Assembly: GCA_026393975.1 (NCBI GenBank)
Contig: JAPKZD010000018.1
Span: 96,807 to 160,806 of the forward strand
Length of the DNA: 64,000 nt
Direction: 5' to 3'
Source of the DNA: Candidatus Aminicenantota bacterium
GTDB lineage: Bacteria; Acidobacteriota; Aminicenantia; Aminicenantales; Saccharicenantaceae
Below, one piece after another: positions 36,178 to 43,998 of the stretch; the stretch's first letter is position 1; the number at the start of each line of letters is the position of its first letter. The translations under genes and the position numbers were made by a program. The notes under the pieces are model-generated. The model was not told where the DNA came from. It worked only from the letters and a program-made list of their open reading frames with translations, and searched no databases.

Positions 36178-37230
36178 ATGAAAGAAGCCGATATGGACGA
36201 AAAACAGACATCCCGCCACAAAGCCATCGACGCCGCGCTCTCCCAGATCGAGAAGCAGTTCGGCAAGGGCGCGATCATGAAGCTCGGGCAGAAGGGGGCG
36301 GCGGTGGCCGTCGAGGTCATCCCGACGGGTTCCATCTCCTTCGACCTGGCCCTCGGCATCGGCGGCTTCCCGCGCGGGCGGGTCATCGAGATCTACGGTC
36401 CCGAGGCCACCGGCAAGACCACCCTGGCCCTCCACGTCATCGCCGAGGCCCAGAAGCGCGGCGGCCAGGCGGCTTTCATCGACGCCGAGCACGCCCTCTC
36501 TCCGGCTTATGCCGCCCGCATCGGGATCGACATCGACAACCTGCTCATCTCCCAGCCCGACTTTGGGGAACAGGCCCTGGAGATCGCCGAAGTCCTCGTC
36601 CGCAGCGGGGCCGTTGACGTCATCGTCATCGATTCGGTGGCCGCCCTCGTCCCCAAAGCCGAGCTCGAAGGCGAGATGGGCGATTCGCACATGGGGCTCC
36701 AGGCGAGGCTGATGTCCCAGGCCCTGCGCAAGCTGACGGCCATCGTCGCCCGGTCGAAGACCTGCTTTATCTTTATCAACCAGCTCCGGGAGAAGATCGG
36801 CGTTTTCATCGGCAACCCCGAGACGACGACCGGGGGCCGGGCCCTGAAATTCTATGCGTCCTTGCGGATCGACGTCCGCCGGGTGTCCGTGATCAAGGAC
36901 GGCGAGAGCGTCGTCGGCAATCGGGCCAAGGTCAAGATCGTCAAGAACAAGATGGCCCCGCCCTTCCGCGAGGCCCAGTTCGACATCATCTTCGGGGAAG
37001 GCATCTCCCGGGAGGGCGACCTCGTGGACATCGGCTTCGAGACCGGAATCCTCGACAAGGCCGGCACCTGGTACTCCTACAAGGGCGAGCGCCTCGGACA
37101 GGGCCGGGAAAACGTCAAGAAACTGCTCAAGGAGAACAAGGAGCTGGCCGCCCAGCTCGAAGCGGAGATCCGGGCAAAGGTCGGCCTGGTCGAGGAAAAG
37201 GTGGCCGGCGACAAGCCCGCCTCGAAATAG
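36178..37230 (+). CDS. recA: Recombinase RecA
   Basis: DNA-dependent ATPase for homologous recombination and SOS induction; 350 residues. Walker A is GPEATGKTT in [20 protein letters not shown], Walker [14 protein letters not shown]2 region [16 protein letters not shown]. The usual NQIRMKIGVMFG is here [12 protein letters not shown], a small departure from the common consensus. ATG 36178 is chosen, with AAGGAGG just upstream; longer in-frame starts reach 36067 but encode a non-conserved charged stretch. I could not recognise a LexA operator upstream. Confidence 0.97.
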   Translation: MKEADMDEKQTSRHKAIDAALSQIEKQFGKGAIMKLGQKGAAVAVEVIPTGSISFDLALGIGGFPRGRVIEIYGPEATGKTTLALHVIAEAQKRGGQAAFIDAEHALSPAYAARIGIDIDNLLISQPDFGEQALEIAEVLVRSGAVDVIVIDSVAALVPKAELEGEMGDSHMGLQARLMSQALRKLTAIVARSKTCFIFINQLREKIGVFIGNPETTTGGRALKFYASLRIDVRRVSVIKDGESVVGNRAKVKIVKNKMAPPFREAQFDIIFGEGISREGDLVDIGFETGILDKAGTWYSYKGERLGQGRENVKKLLKENKELAAQLEAEIRAKVGLVEEKVAGDKPASK

Positions 37231-37250
37231 GCCGATCCCGGCCCCCGGGC

Positions 37251-37279
37251 TTGCGTAAATCCTACAATAATGATAGTAT
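37251..37279 (+). promoter_or_regulatory. Superoxide dismutase promoter
   Basis: TTGCGT (37251-37256), a 17-nt spacer and TAGTAT (37274-37279), 23 nt before ATG 37303. Confidence 0.5.
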
Positions 37280-37302
37280 TTAATCGAAAGAGGATAGGAA
37301 CC

Positions 37303-37998
37303 ATGCTCCGTCGCAGAGATTTCCTGAAAGTCGCGGGTTTCGGAGGGGCCGCCTGGGCGGCGTCCCGGACCCTGCCCGCAGGAGCGCGGGAGTCCGTCCT
37401 TTCTCAGGAGGGAAAGACCATGAATTACACGCCCAAGGACTATTCCAAGCTCATCGGCATGCCCGGGTTCAGCGAGACGCTCCTCAAGAACCATTTCACG
37501 CTGTACCAGGGCTATGTCACCAACACGAACAAGGTCCTCGACATCCTGGGCCTCATGGCCAAGGACGGCAAGACGGCGACCCCGGAGTACGCCGAGATCA
37601 AGCGCCGCCTTGGCTGGGAATTCAACGGGATGAGGCTGCACGAGTACTACTTCGAGAACCTCGGCGGGAAGGCGGCCCTCGACCCGGCGGGCAAGCTCGC
37701 CCGAAAGTTCGCCGAACAATTCGGCGACGTCGAATCCTGGGAGAAGGACTTCCGGGCGACGGGCGCCATGCGGGGCATCGGCTGGGTCGTCCTCTACGAG
37801 GATCCGGCCAACGGCCGCCTGATGAACTTCTGGGTTAACGAGCACGACGTCAGCCACCCCGCCGGATGCCAGCCGCTCCTCATCATGGACGTCTTCGAGC
37901 ACGCCTTCATGACCGACTACGGGCTGAAGCGGGCCGACTACATCGAGGCCTTCTTCAAGAACGTCGACTGGGCGGTTGTCGGGTCGAGGCTCAAATAA
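37303..37998 (+). CDS. Fe/Mn superoxide dismutase with Tat signal
   Basis: Iron/manganese superoxide dismutase of 231 residues, converting superoxide to hydrogen peroxide. It begins with a twin-arginine leader (MLRRRDFLKVAGFGGAAWAA), so the folded enzyme is probably exported to the periplasm. Metal ligands are visible: His in LLKNHFTLYQGYV, His in NGMRLHEYYFENLGG, and Asp and His in LLIMDVFEHAFMTDYG. The family ending RADYIEAFFKNVDW is present. The usual Trp of DVWEHA is Phe here. ATG 37303 is chosen by the AGGA upstream and the position of the leader. Metal preference cannot be told from sequence. Confidence 0.88.
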   Translation: MLRRRDFLKVAGFGGAAWAASRTLPAGARESVLSQEGKTMNYTPKDYSKLIGMPGFSETLLKNHFTLYQGYVTNTNKVLDILGLMAKDGKTATPEYAEIKRRLGWEFNGMRLHEYYFENLGGKAALDPAGKLARKFAEQFGDVESWEKDFRATGAMRGIGWVVLYEDPANGRLMNFWVNEHDVSHPAGCQPLLIMDVFEHAFMTDYGLKRADYIEAFFKNVDWAVVGSRLK

Positions 37999-38079
37999 GG
38001 GCCCCCGCGCCCGGCCGGACCCCTGGCAATTCTCCTCGAAACTGGCTATCCTGAGGGAAACTTGCGCGAGGAGGCCGGC

Positions 38080-39144
38080 ATGGACAGCGAAGAGACCAAG
38101 CGTTCGGACAAACTGGGGCTTTCGCCGGGGACGCTGATGTACGTCGGAGAGAAAAGGACCGATAAGACGCGCATCACGATCATCGATTACGACGCGGCCG
38201 GGTTCGTCGAGAAAGAAGTCGGCTCGGCCGAAGAGTGTTTCCCGTTCAAGGAGACATCCACCGTCACCTGGATCAACGTCGACGGCGTCCACGACGCCTC
38301 GCTCATCGAGAAGCTCGGCGGGCGGTTCGACATCCACCCCCTCGTCCTCGAGGACATCATGACGACGACCCAGCGCCCGAAGATCGAGGACCTGGGGGGT
38401 GCGATCTTCGTCGTCCTGCGGATGATCGAACACGACGAGAAATGCTCCGAGATGACGGCCGACCAGCTCAGCCTCATCCTGGGCCCCAACTACGTCCTCT
38501 CGTTCCAGGAGACACCGGGCGACTGCTTCGACTCGGTGCGGGAGCGGATCCGAGGCGGCAAGGGCCGGATCCGCAAGCTCGGCCCGGACTACCTGGCCTA
38601 CGCCCTGGTCGATGCCGTCGTCGATAACTATTTCTTCGTCCTAGAGAAGCTCGGCGAAAAGATCGACGGTCTCGAGGAGCAGCTGATCACCGAGCCCCGT
38701 CGCGAGCTCCTCCACGAGATTCACGCGTTGAAGAGGGAGATGATCGAGCTCCGCAAGTCGGTCTGGCCGCTCCGCGAGGTCGCCAGCGGCCTCGAACGCT
38801 TGGAATCGCCCCTCATCCGGAAGTCGACGGGCGTCTTCCTCCGGGACGTCTACGACCACGTCATCCAGGTCATCGACACGATCGAGTCCTTCCGGGAAAT
38901 CCTGACCAGCATGGTCGAAACCTATCTCTCAAGCATCTCCAACCGGATGAACGAGATCATGAAGGTCCTGACGATCATCTCCACGATCTTCATCCCGATC
39001 ACCTTCCTCGTTGGCCTCTACGGGATGAACTTCCATTTCATGCCGGAGATCAAGTGGCGCTGGGGTTACGCGTTCGTCTGGGCCCTGATCGTCGGGTCGG
39101 TCGCGGGGATGTTCGTCTTCTTCCGCAAAAAGAAGTGGCTCTGA
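38080..39144 (+). CDS. corA: CorA family magnesium/cobalt transporter
   Basis: Pentameric inner-membrane divalent cation channel of 354 residues. A large cytoplasmic N-terminal domain (WINVDGVHDASLIEKLGG, FDIHPLVLEDIMTTTQRPKI) and a long coiled stalk helix are followed by two C-terminal helices separated by the signature YGMNF (in TFLVGLYGMNFHFMPEIKWR). The tail ends FFRKKKWL, as expected. GAGGAGG precedes ATG 38080; an in-frame TTG at 38062 is less likely. It is convergent with the Fis-like gene; 32 GC-rich bases separate the stops. Confidence 0.94.
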   Translation: MDSEETKRSDKLGLSPGTLMYVGEKRTDKTRITIIDYDAAGFVEKEVGSAEECFPFKETSTVTWINVDGVHDASLIEKLGGRFDIHPLVLEDIMTTTQRPKIEDLGGAIFVVLRMIEHDEKCSEMTADQLSLILGPNYVLSFQETPGDCFDSVRERIRGGKGRIRKLGPDYLAYALVDAVVDNYFFVLEKLGEKIDGLEEQLITEPRRELLHEIHALKREMIELRKSVWPLREVASGLERLESPLIRKSTGVFLRDVYDHVIQVIDTIESFREILTSMVETYLSSISNRMNEIMKVLTIISTIFIPITFLVGLYGMNFHFMPEIKWRWGYAFVWALIVGSVAGMFVFFRKKKWL

Positions 39145-39176
39145 GGCCGGGCCTCGGCGGGGCCGGTCTCACGCGG

Positions 39177-39413
39177 CTAAAAGAGGAGGGGCTCCACGCT
39201 TTCGTCGCCGAGTTCGTACCGGCGCAGCTTGTGATAGATGGTGGACCGGGATACGGCCAGGATCCGGGAGACCTCGGCCCTGTTGTAATCGGTGATTTCG
39301 AGCAGGAAGCCGATGTAGTCCTTTTCGAGGTCTCTCAGGGTCGGGAAGCCGGCGGGCTGGGAATACTCGCGGCTCTCATCCAGCCCCAGGTAGCGCTGGA
39401 GATAGACGTTCAT
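39177..39413 (-). CDS. Fis-type helix-turn-helix mini-protein
   Basis: A 78-residue protein whose C-terminal half is a Fis-family HTH (HTH_8): LRDLEKDYIGFLLEITDYNR, then AEVSRILAVSRSTIYHKLRR. This resembles the DNA-binding end of NtrC-type activators, but the AAA+ and receiver domains are absent. The first 25 residues are not recognisable. It could be a stand-alone nucleoid-type regulator or the remnant of a larger activator. It starts 10 nt after the upstream membrane-protein gene, so they are probably co-transcribed. Confidence 0.8.
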   Translation of the reverse strand: MNVYLQRYLGLDESREYSQPAGFPTLRDLEKDYIGFLLEITDYNRAEVSRILAVSRSTIYHKLRRYELGDESVEPLLF

Positions 39414-39422
39414 CGGGAAACC

Positions 39423-39980
39423 TCAGCGGGCGCGGGCGCCCTGGATCAGCCTCATGTTATTGGCCACGACGTAGGACAGGAGGACGTTGGAGGCCGTCGT
39501 CATGATCCAGGCGACCGTCTTGTTCCTCTTGAAGATGACCTTCATGCTCCAGTAGGACAGGGCTGTCGTCCCTAACTTGATCGCGGCGAAGGCCGCTGGG
39601 CTCTTGACGAAAGGCTTCATCAGGGGGTTCGTCTCCGTCAGGCCGGGATACTTGAGGGCTTCGCGGGTCGTTATGTAGTCGGCGATATTGAGGCCGACCA
39701 TGAGGAAGAGGTTGGCGTCGAACAGGGCCTTGCCGGATTTCGGAGCCGGCCGGTAAAGCGGGACGTTCAGGGGGATGGACAGGTTAAAAGCCGGCGCCGG
39801 AAGTGTTTCCGCTATCAGAAACCCCACGGGCCCTGGCTCGGGGAGGGGAAGAAAGTTGAATGCCGCGGCCGGCTTGAGGGCCGTGACGACGAGGACCTCG
39901 CTTGCAGGTTCGACAGCCGCTAGCGATCCGGCCGCGATGACGAACGCGGCCAAGGCGATGAGAATGGACTTGCTTTTCAT
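39423..39980 (-). CDS. Exported or membrane protein, DUF5658-like
   Basis: A 185-residue protein with a signal peptide or anchor (SILIALAAFVIAAGSLAAV), a Pro-rich middle (about 30-85) and about three hydrophobic segments. The C-terminal region contains FLMVGLNIADYITTREALKY, then ETNPLMKPF, reminiscent of DUF5658-type proteins; the similarity is weak. ATG 39980 is preferred because AAAGGAG lies about 8 nt upstream; an upstream in-frame extension enters the AT-rich island. It may form an operon with the Fis-like gene. Function unknown. Confidence 0.62.
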   Translation of the reverse strand: MKSKSILIALAAFVIAAGSLAAVEPASEVLVVTALKPAAAFNFLPLPEPGPVGFLIAETLPAPAFNLSIPLNVPLYRPAPKSGKALFDANLFLMVGLNIADYITTREALKYPGLTETNPLMKPFVKSPAAFAAIKLGTTALSYWSMKVIFKRNKTVAWIMTTASNVLLSYVVANNMRLIQGARAR

Positions 39981-40315
39981 TGGCGCCGCTCCTTTTTCTT
40001 TGATCACGCCACATTTAATGGCAAGAACGGTGCCAATATTAGAATAATTAGATAAACGCAATATAATGTATACGATGCGTTTATTTGGCGGCTTTTAACG
40101 ACTTAATTAAACGTATAATAATAGGACACATAAAGGCCTTACAATGCTTATATAATATTAATAATAAAGATAATAAAAGTAATATTGTAATAGTGTATTA
40201 TAAAAGGACATATATAACTTTTTATGACTTTAAAAATGGCCAATATATGGACGATTATTTGCCATTTTCTCCGGCCGGCCCCGGTCTTGGCCGCGCCGCG
40301 GGGAGAATTCGATTT
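39981..40315. other. AT-rich intergenic island
   Basis: This 335-nt gap separates the membrane-protein gene and uvrA. By hand count, 40021-40260 contains 61 G/C of 240 (25%), against roughly two-thirds in surrounding genes; 40141-40200 has only 8 of 60. It has many TATAAT- and ATTATA-like strings on both strands, so hexamer calls mean little here. A plus-strand frame stays open from 40067 through the island into the antisense of uvrA, but it has no ATG near its start and no ribosome-binding site. It must contain the promoter of the minus-strand 39980 gene. No tRNA or known RNA was recognised. Confidence 0.8.
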
Positions 40316-43078
40316 CTAGAAGGGCCGGGCCGGCTTAGGCTTTGTTGCGACCCGTCCGCTGTTCGCCCGGGCGAGCGCTTCCTTCAGGTACTTCGCCGTG
40401 ATGGAGTCGCGGCTCTGGGCCACCCTTTCGGGCGTGCCCTGGGCGACGACCCGGCCGCCGGCCTCGCCGCCCTCGGGGCCGAGGTCGATGACGTGGTCGG
40501 CGCTCTTGACGACGTCCAGGTTGTGCTCGATGACGACGACGGTGTGTCCCTCGTTGACGAGCCTCTGGAAAGAGCGCAGGAGGACGGCAACGTCGTTCGG
40601 GTGAAGGCCGATCGTGGGCTCATCGAAGAGGTAGAGGGTCTTTTTCCCCTTCTCGTGAACGAGGTGGTAGGCGAGTTTGATCCGCTGCAACTCGCCGCCG
40701 GAGAGGGTCGTCGTCGGCTGGCCGAGCTTGAGGTAGCCGAGCCCGACCTCGATCAGGGGATAAAGCTTTTTCGTGATTTCGGGCCGCCCGGCGAAAAAGA
40801 GGCAGGCCTCGGTGACGCTCAGGCCGAGGACTTCGTCGATATTCTTGCCATTCCAGCGGACCTCGAGGATGTCCTTCTTGAACCGCTTCCCCTTGCAGGC
40901 GTCGCAGACGAGGCTGACGTCCGAGAGGAACTGCATCTCGACGATCTGGACGCCGGCGCCCTTGCAGTCCTCGCACCGTCCGCCGGCGGTGTTGAAAGAG
41001 AAATAGCCGGGCCGGAAGCCCATGAGCTTGGCTTCGCGGGCCTGGCTGAAGAGGTCGCGAATCCCGTCCATCGCCTTGGTGTACGTGGCCGGGATCGACC
41101 GCGGCGAGGCGCTCAGGGGGGACTGGTCGACCATGATGACCTTGTTGACCTTGTCCCGGCCCCGGATCTCGCGGAAGCCGTTGCCGGAGACCCCTTCGAA
41201 ACCCTGGTAGAGGACGTCATTGAGGAGCGTGCTCTTGCCCGAGCCGGACACCCCGGTGACGCAGGTGAAAACGCCGAGGGGGATGCGGACGTCGATGTGC
41301 TTGAGGTTGTGCTTGTGGGCGTCGCGGATCTCAAGGCACGACTTCGACGAACGGCGGGCCGTCGGAAGGGCGATCTCCTTCTCGCCGCGCAGGTACTGGG
41401 CGGTGAGCGAGTGCTTGCTGCGGAGGAAGCCCGACCAGGGACCGGCGAAGACGACCTCGCCGCCGGCCTCGCCGGCACGCGGGCCCATGTCGATGACGTA
41501 CTCCGCGGCCCGGACGATGTCGGGATCGTGCTCGACGACGACGACCGTGTTGCCGATGTCGCGGAGCGACTCGAGGATCTGGACGAGGCGGTGGTTGTCG
41601 CGGGGGTGGAGCCCGATCGAAGGCTCGTCGAGGACGAACAGGGTCCCGACGAGCGAGGCGCTGAGGGCCGCAGCCAGGTTGATGCGCTGGGCCTCGCCGC
41701 CGCTCAGCGTGAAGGTCATGCGGTCGAGGGCGATGTAGTCGAGGCCGACCTCGAGGAGGAACTTGAGGCGGCCGCGGACCTCCTGGACGAGCTTGTCGGC
41801 TACCTGGCGCTCGAACGGCTCGAGCTCGAGGCTGCTGAAGAAAGCGGAGGCCTCGCCAACGGTCATCCGGACGACCTCGCCGATGTTGAGACCCTTGATC
41901 CTGACGCTCAGGGCCCGGGCGTTGAGTCGGGTTTTGGCGCAGGCCGGGCAGGCGATGTATTTCCGGTAGCGGCTGAGCAGGACCCGGACCTGGACCTTGT
42001 ACTTCTTGGACTGGAGCCAGTCGAAAAAGCCCTTGACGCCGTAGTAGCCGTCGCCGCCGTCGAGGACGAAGCGCTGGTGCTCTTTCTTGAGGTCCCGGAA
42101 GGGAACGTTAACCGGGATGCGTCGCCGCCGGGCCTCGGCCAGAAGCTCCTTCTGCATGCCCTTGGAGAGGGGCTTCGTCCAGGGCTCGACGGCGCCCTGC
42201 TCCAGGGTTTTCGACGTATCGGGGACGACCTTGTCCTCGTCGACGACGGCCAGATCGCCGAAGCCGTGGCACTCGGGGCAGGCACCGTGCGGGCTGTTGA
42301 AGGAGAAGAGGTTGGGATAGGGATCGTCGGCCGGCAGCCGGCAGGTCTTGCACTCGAGCTTTTCGGAAAAGGGGTACTCCCGGCCGTCCTCGGTCCGGAC
42401 GATGACGCGTCCTTCGCCCTTCTTCAGGCCCATCTCGAGGGAGTCGGCCAGGCGCTCGCGCTCGTCGACGCCGAGGGTGATGCGGTCGACCAGGATGTCC
42501 AGGGGGCCGGTCTGCTTGGCCGCCGCGTCGAGGTCGACCACGACGCCGGCGGCGACGGCACGGGTGAAGCCGTCCTTCTTGAGCGATGCCGGGTTCCTTT
42601 CGCGGGGCCAGGCGAAGGTCACGAGAGCGCGCGTCCCTTGCGGCTCCTTCGAAAGCTCGGCGATTATGCCGTCGATCGCGTCCCGGAGGACCGGCCGGCC
42701 GCACTGGAGGCAGTGGACGGTCCCGATACGGGCGAAGAGGACCCGGAGGAAGTCGAAGATCTCGGTTACCGTGGCCACGGTCGAGCGCGGGTTCTTGGCG
42801 GCGCCCTTCTGCTGGATGGCGATCGCCGGCGGGATGCCCTCGATCGTATCGGCGTCGGGCTTGTCCATCCGTTCGAGGAACTGCCGGGCGTAAGAGGACA
42901 GGGATTCGATGTAGCGGCGCTGGCCTTCCGCGTAGAGCGTGTCGAAGGCCAGGGAGGATTTCCCGGAGCCGCTGACCCCGGTGACCACGATGAGCTTGTT
43001 GAGGGGGACGTCGAGGTCGATCCCTTTGAGGTTGTGCACCTTCACGCCGCGGAGGACGATGGTCTCTGTCGTCGTCAT
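40316..43078 (-). CDS. uvrA: Excinuclease ABC subunit A
   Basis: Damage-recognition ATPase of nucleotide excision repair, 920 residues. Two ABC modules are present: Walker A GVSGSGKSSLAFDTLYAEGQ (about 34-42) and GVSGSGKSTLLNDVLYQGF in the second half, with two signature motifs, LSGGEAQRINLAAAL and LSGGELQRIKLAYHL. Zinc-binding pairs are visible (CLQCG, CPECHGFG, CPACAK, CEDCKGAG with CDACKG). The start at 43078 is 19 nt after a TATAAT on the minus strand, divergent from mntP. uvrB and uvrC are not here. No LexA operator was recognised. Confidence 0.97.
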   Translation of the reverse strand: MTTTETIVLRGVKVHNLKGIDLDVPLNKLIVVTGVSGSGKSSLAFDTLYAEGQRRYIESLSSYARQFLERMDKPDADTIEGIPPAIAIQQKGAAKNPRSTVATVTEIFDFLRVLFARIGTVHCLQCGRPVLRDAIDGIIAELSKEPQGTRALVTFAWPRERNPASLKKDGFTRAVAAGVVVDLDAAAKQTGPLDILVDRITLGVDERERLADSLEMGLKKGEGRVIVRTEDGREYPFSEKLECKTCRLPADDPYPNLFSFNSPHGACPECHGFGDLAVVDEDKVVPDTSKTLEQGAVEPWTKPLSKGMQKELLAEARRRRIPVNVPFRDLKKEHQRFVLDGGDGYYGVKGFFDWLQSKKYKVQVRVLLSRYRKYIACPACAKTRLNARALSVRIKGLNIGEVVRMTVGEASAFFSSLELEPFERQVADKLVQEVRGRLKFLLEVGLDYIALDRMTFTLSGGEAQRINLAAALSASLVGTLFVLDEPSIGLHPRDNHRLVQILESLRDIGNTVVVVEHDPDIVRAAEYVIDMGPRAGEAGGEVVFAGPWSGFLRSKHSLTAQYLRGEKEIALPTARRSSKSCLEIRDAHKHNLKHIDVRIPLGVFTCVTGVSGSGKSTLLNDVLYQGFEGVSGNGFREIRGRDKVNKVIMVDQSPLSASPRSIPATYTKAMDGIRDLFSQAREAKLMGFRPGYFSFNTAGGRCEDCKGAGVQIVEMQFLSDVSLVCDACKGKRFKKDILEVRWNGKNIDEVLGLSVTEACLFFAGRPEITKKLYPLIEVGLGYLKLGQPTTTLSGGELQRIKLAYHLVHEKGKKTLYLFDEPTIGLHPNDVAVLLRSFQRLVNEGHTVVVIEHNLDVVKSADHVIDLGPEGGEAGGRVVAQGTPERVAQSRDSITAKYLKEALARANSGRVATKPKPARPF

Positions 43079-43097
43079 GGTCTACACCGAATTTTCT

Positions 43098-43103
43098 ATT
43101 ATA
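43098..43103 (-). promoter_or_regulatory. uvrA -10 box
   Basis: TATAAT on the minus strand (43103-43098). A matching -35 was not found at the normal distance. Confidence 0.45.
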
Positions 43104-43123
43104 ACACGAAGACGGAGGCCGGG

Positions 43124-43152
43124 TTCTTGAACTCTTGCCGCTTTGTTATAAT
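43124..43152 (+). promoter_or_regulatory. mntP promoter
   Basis: Perfect TATAAT (43147-43152), with a weak -35 TTCTTG (43124-43129) at 17 nt. Only 97 nt separate uvrA and mntP, so there is no room for a full yybP-ykoY riboswitch. Confidence 0.5.
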
Positions 43153-43175
43153 GGGACTGCCTTGCCGGAGAGATC

Positions 43176-43742
43176 ATGAGCCCGATCCTCATTCTGGGAA
43201 TCGCTGTGGCCCTGGCCATGGACTGCTTCGCCGTCACTCTGGGCATGGCCTGCGGGCCCCGGGGGCTAAGGACACGACAGGCCGTCCGGATGGCGGTGTT
43301 TTTCGGCGGCTTCCAGTTCGCCATGCCCGTCGCCGGCTGGCTGGCCGGGGACAAGCTTCTCGGCTTTATCAAGAGCTTCGATCACTGGGTCGCCTTTGGG
43401 CTCCTGGCCCTGATCGGCGGCCGGATGATCTACGAGTCGTTCGGTCTGAGCGAGGAGGAGAAGGCCCGCCGGCCGGACCAGACACAGGGGATGCGGCTCG
43501 TCGTCCTCTCCTTGGCCACGAGCATTGACGCCCTTGCGGTCGGGCTGAGCCTGGGCGTCATCCGGACGGGCATCTTTTTCCCGGCGGCCGTCATCGGCGT
43601 CACGAGCTTCGTCCTGACGATCGCCGGCGCCAAGCTCGGCCCCGTCGCGGGCCGGCTCGCGGGCCGGCGCGCCGAGCTCCTCGGCGGGCTCATCCTGATC
43701 GGGATCGGAGCGAAGATACTCGTCGAGCACCTCGCCGGCTGA
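43176..43742 (+). CDS. mntP: Manganese efflux pump MntP
   Basis: A 188-residue inner-membrane exporter (DUF204) with six hydrophobic segments arranged as two repeats. Each repeat has the conserved Asp-bearing motif: ILGIAVALAMDCFAVTLGMA near the N terminus and LVVLSLATSIDALAVGLSLG in the middle. It also has FFGGFQFAMPVAGWLAG and the C-terminal GGLILIGIGAKILVEH. It probably limits cytoplasmic Mn(II). GGAGAG precedes the ATG. It is divergent from uvrA and followed by a family B element. Confidence 0.93.
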   Translation: MSPILILGIAVALAMDCFAVTLGMACGPRGLRTRQAVRMAVFFGGFQFAMPVAGWLAGDKLLGFIKSFDHWVAFGLLALIGGRMIYESFGLSEEEKARRPDQTQGMRLVVLSLATSIDALAVGLSLGVIRTGIFFPAAVIGVTSFVLTIAGAKLGPVAGRLAGRRAELLGGLILIGIGAKILVEHLAG

Positions 43743-43766
43743 ATTCTGAGGGACGCTGTCCGTTTT

Positions 43767-43985
43767 GGCAGTGATGGAAGCCCTCCATCTCCCCCGGCCC
43801 CCCCGGGAACCCGTCCCGGCGGTTCCCCCATCGGAAGCCGATGGGCCCCCTTCCGCTACGGGGGCTATGTAGGGCTCCCATCACTGCCAGGGCAGCGGCA
43901 GGGAGCGGATTCTGAGAAGCGACCAGCATAAGTGCAGCGGAGCGGCGCGGAGCTGCACTTATGGGAAATATCCGAATCGAGTCTT
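43767..43985 (+). repeat. Family B structured intergenic element, copy 3
   Basis: Core stem ATAAGTGCAG (43928-43937) pairs with CTGCACTTAT (43953-43962) around a 15-nt loop with two GGAG motifs. The flank GGGAGCGGATTCTGAGAAGC is shared with copy 1. Upstream, GGCAGTGATGGAAGCCCT (43767-43784) pairs with AGGGCTCCCATCACTGCC (43871-43888, one G-U). Inside, CCCATCGG/CCGATGGG forms a further perfect 8-bp hairpin. The element fills the convergent mntP-CPBP gap and could also end transcription. Confidence 0.7.
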
Positions 43986-43998
43986 TGATCCTCTTCGG

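Noticed and set aside
36145..38433. A 762-codon minus-strand open frame across recA, sod and corA
   Set aside because: Same antisense effect; recA, superoxide dismutase and corA are unmistakable on the plus strand.
43123..43132. GTTCTTGAAC as a possible SOS operator between uvrA and mntP
   Set aside because: The half-site order does not match the Gram-positive GAAC-N4-GTTC box, and no similar motif was found before recA.
43079..43175. yybP-ykoY manganese riboswitch before mntP
   Set aside because: Only 97 nt separate the divergent starts and no paired structure of that class is visible.
40085..43528. A 1147-codon plus-strand open frame antisense to uvrA
   Set aside because: High GC leaves antisense frames open; uvrA on the minus strand has full-length family motifs, and the antisense product shows only composition-driven sequence.
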